Source: Duganella aquatilis
GTDB lineage: Bacteria; Pseudomonadota; Gammaproteobacteria; Burkholderiales; Burkholderiaceae_D
Assembly: GCF_009674565.1 (NCBI RefSeq)
Contig: NZ_WKJL01000005.1
Location: forward strand, 1 to 64,000
DNA: 64,000 nucleotides
Reading direction: 5' to 3'
The position numbers and the translations under genes were made by a program. Below, piece after piece: positions 63,708-64,000 of this stretch. The number at the start of each line of letters is the position of its first letter. Position 1 is the first letter of the stretch. The notes beneath the pieces are model-generated. The model had not been told where the DNA came from and ran no database searches. It worked only from the letters and a program-made list of their open reading frames with translations.

Positions 63708-64000
63708 TTATTCTGGAAAACTACCGTCAACGTAAAACCAGCGCAGGCCGCCTTCGGCCGGCTCGCGGACGAAATTGCTCACTTCGTGCAGACGCTGCGC
63801 CCGGCCATTGATCTTGAACCGGGCGACGAATTCCACCGTGTCCTGGGTAAGATCAGGTGCGTCTGCTTTACGTTGACGTAAACGTAAAGCAGATTTTACC
63901 TCAAGTCCCAGCCACTGTACTTTTTCCTCGTCGCTCATGATCGCTTCGGTCGGACGGGTGCTGGCGTGCCAGGTGGCCAGCAGGTAAGGCTCGTTGCGCT
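63708..64000 (-). CDS. YchJ-family protein (5' end beyond the window)
   Basis: The frame is open from the right edge to the stop at 63708, giving 97 residues. An internal ATG at 63938 is not the true start, because the codons before it read [15 protein letters not shown], which matches the YchJ core (YLIKTWHPS-type). Further typical segments are [17 protein letters not shown] and [10 protein letters not shown]. YchJ proteins have an N-terminal SEC-C zinc motif, which would lie outside the window. Function unknown. It lies 41 bases upstream of liuB. Confidence 0.8.
   Translation of the reverse strand, partial: RNEPYLLATWHASTRPTEAIMSDEEKVQWLGLEVKSALRLRQRKADAPDLTQDTVEFVARFKINGRAQRLHEVSNFVREPAEGGLRWFYVDGSFPE

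Overview
The window looks like a piece of chromosome from a GC-rich betaproteobacterium of the order Burkholderiales, most likely family Oxalobacteraceae (Duganella/Massilia type). This rests on the cbb3 oxidase genes with ccoGHIS, hemN and an FNR-type regulator, the ybeD-lipB-lipA and rsmI/lpoA-yraN-diaA-dolP gene orders, the liu leucine-degradation genes, and strong GC bias at third codon positions. It is gene dense. No gap exceeds about 180 bases, and I saw no rRNA, CRISPR array, insertion sequence or prophage block.

Layout. 1-3138: a large hybrid histidine kinase running off the left edge. 3258-4584: a secreted alpha/beta hydrolase and an OhrR-like MarR regulator. 4683-17026: a micro-oxic respiration block. 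fnr is on the plus strand, and on the minus strand are aer, hemN, a TauE/SafE-like membrane protein, ccoI, ccoS, then ccoN, ccoO, ccoQ, ccoP, ccoG and ccoH. Two FNR-type palindromes, ahead of aer and ahead of ccoN, tie the block to the regulator encoded beside it. 17187-24231: mixed genes, including a FecR/DUF6600 protein whose 3' end carries a tandem duplication and a REP-like hairpin, an orphan phage CII-like gene, and a yjfK/yjfJ-like pair whose second gene has an in-frame amber codon. 24232-34710: lipB/lipA, a GST, two LysR regulators, a two-gene NodT/FUSC efflux unit, cfa and ung.

34686-42395: an accessory set made of an ECF sigma/anti-sigma pair, divergent from a TonB-dependent receptor, a DUF4331 protein, a small lipoprotein, a TPR protein and a HupE/UreJ-type membrane protein with an EF-hand loop. 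It looks like an envelope uptake system of unknown substrate and is my best candidate for an undescribed system. 42408-49893: a PaaI thioesterase, an exported truncated haemoglobin, a DUF3034 protein, cyanase, a TlpA-like thioredoxin, dolP-diaA-yraN-lpoA, rsmI and a TonB-like hypothetical. 49930-52260: tRNA-Pro(UGG) with its own promoter, a LytS/LytTR two-component pair and a perfect 32-bp-arm hairpin.

52259-63666: one minus-strand run in which the biotin genes bioA-F-D-B lie between genes for leucine catabolism (liuB, a hydrolase, liuC | bioAFDB | liuD, a 2-hydroxyacid dehydrogenase, liuE). MccA/LiuD is a biotin enzyme, so cofactor synthesis and its consumer appear to be co-transcribed. A YchJ-family gene is cut by the right edge.
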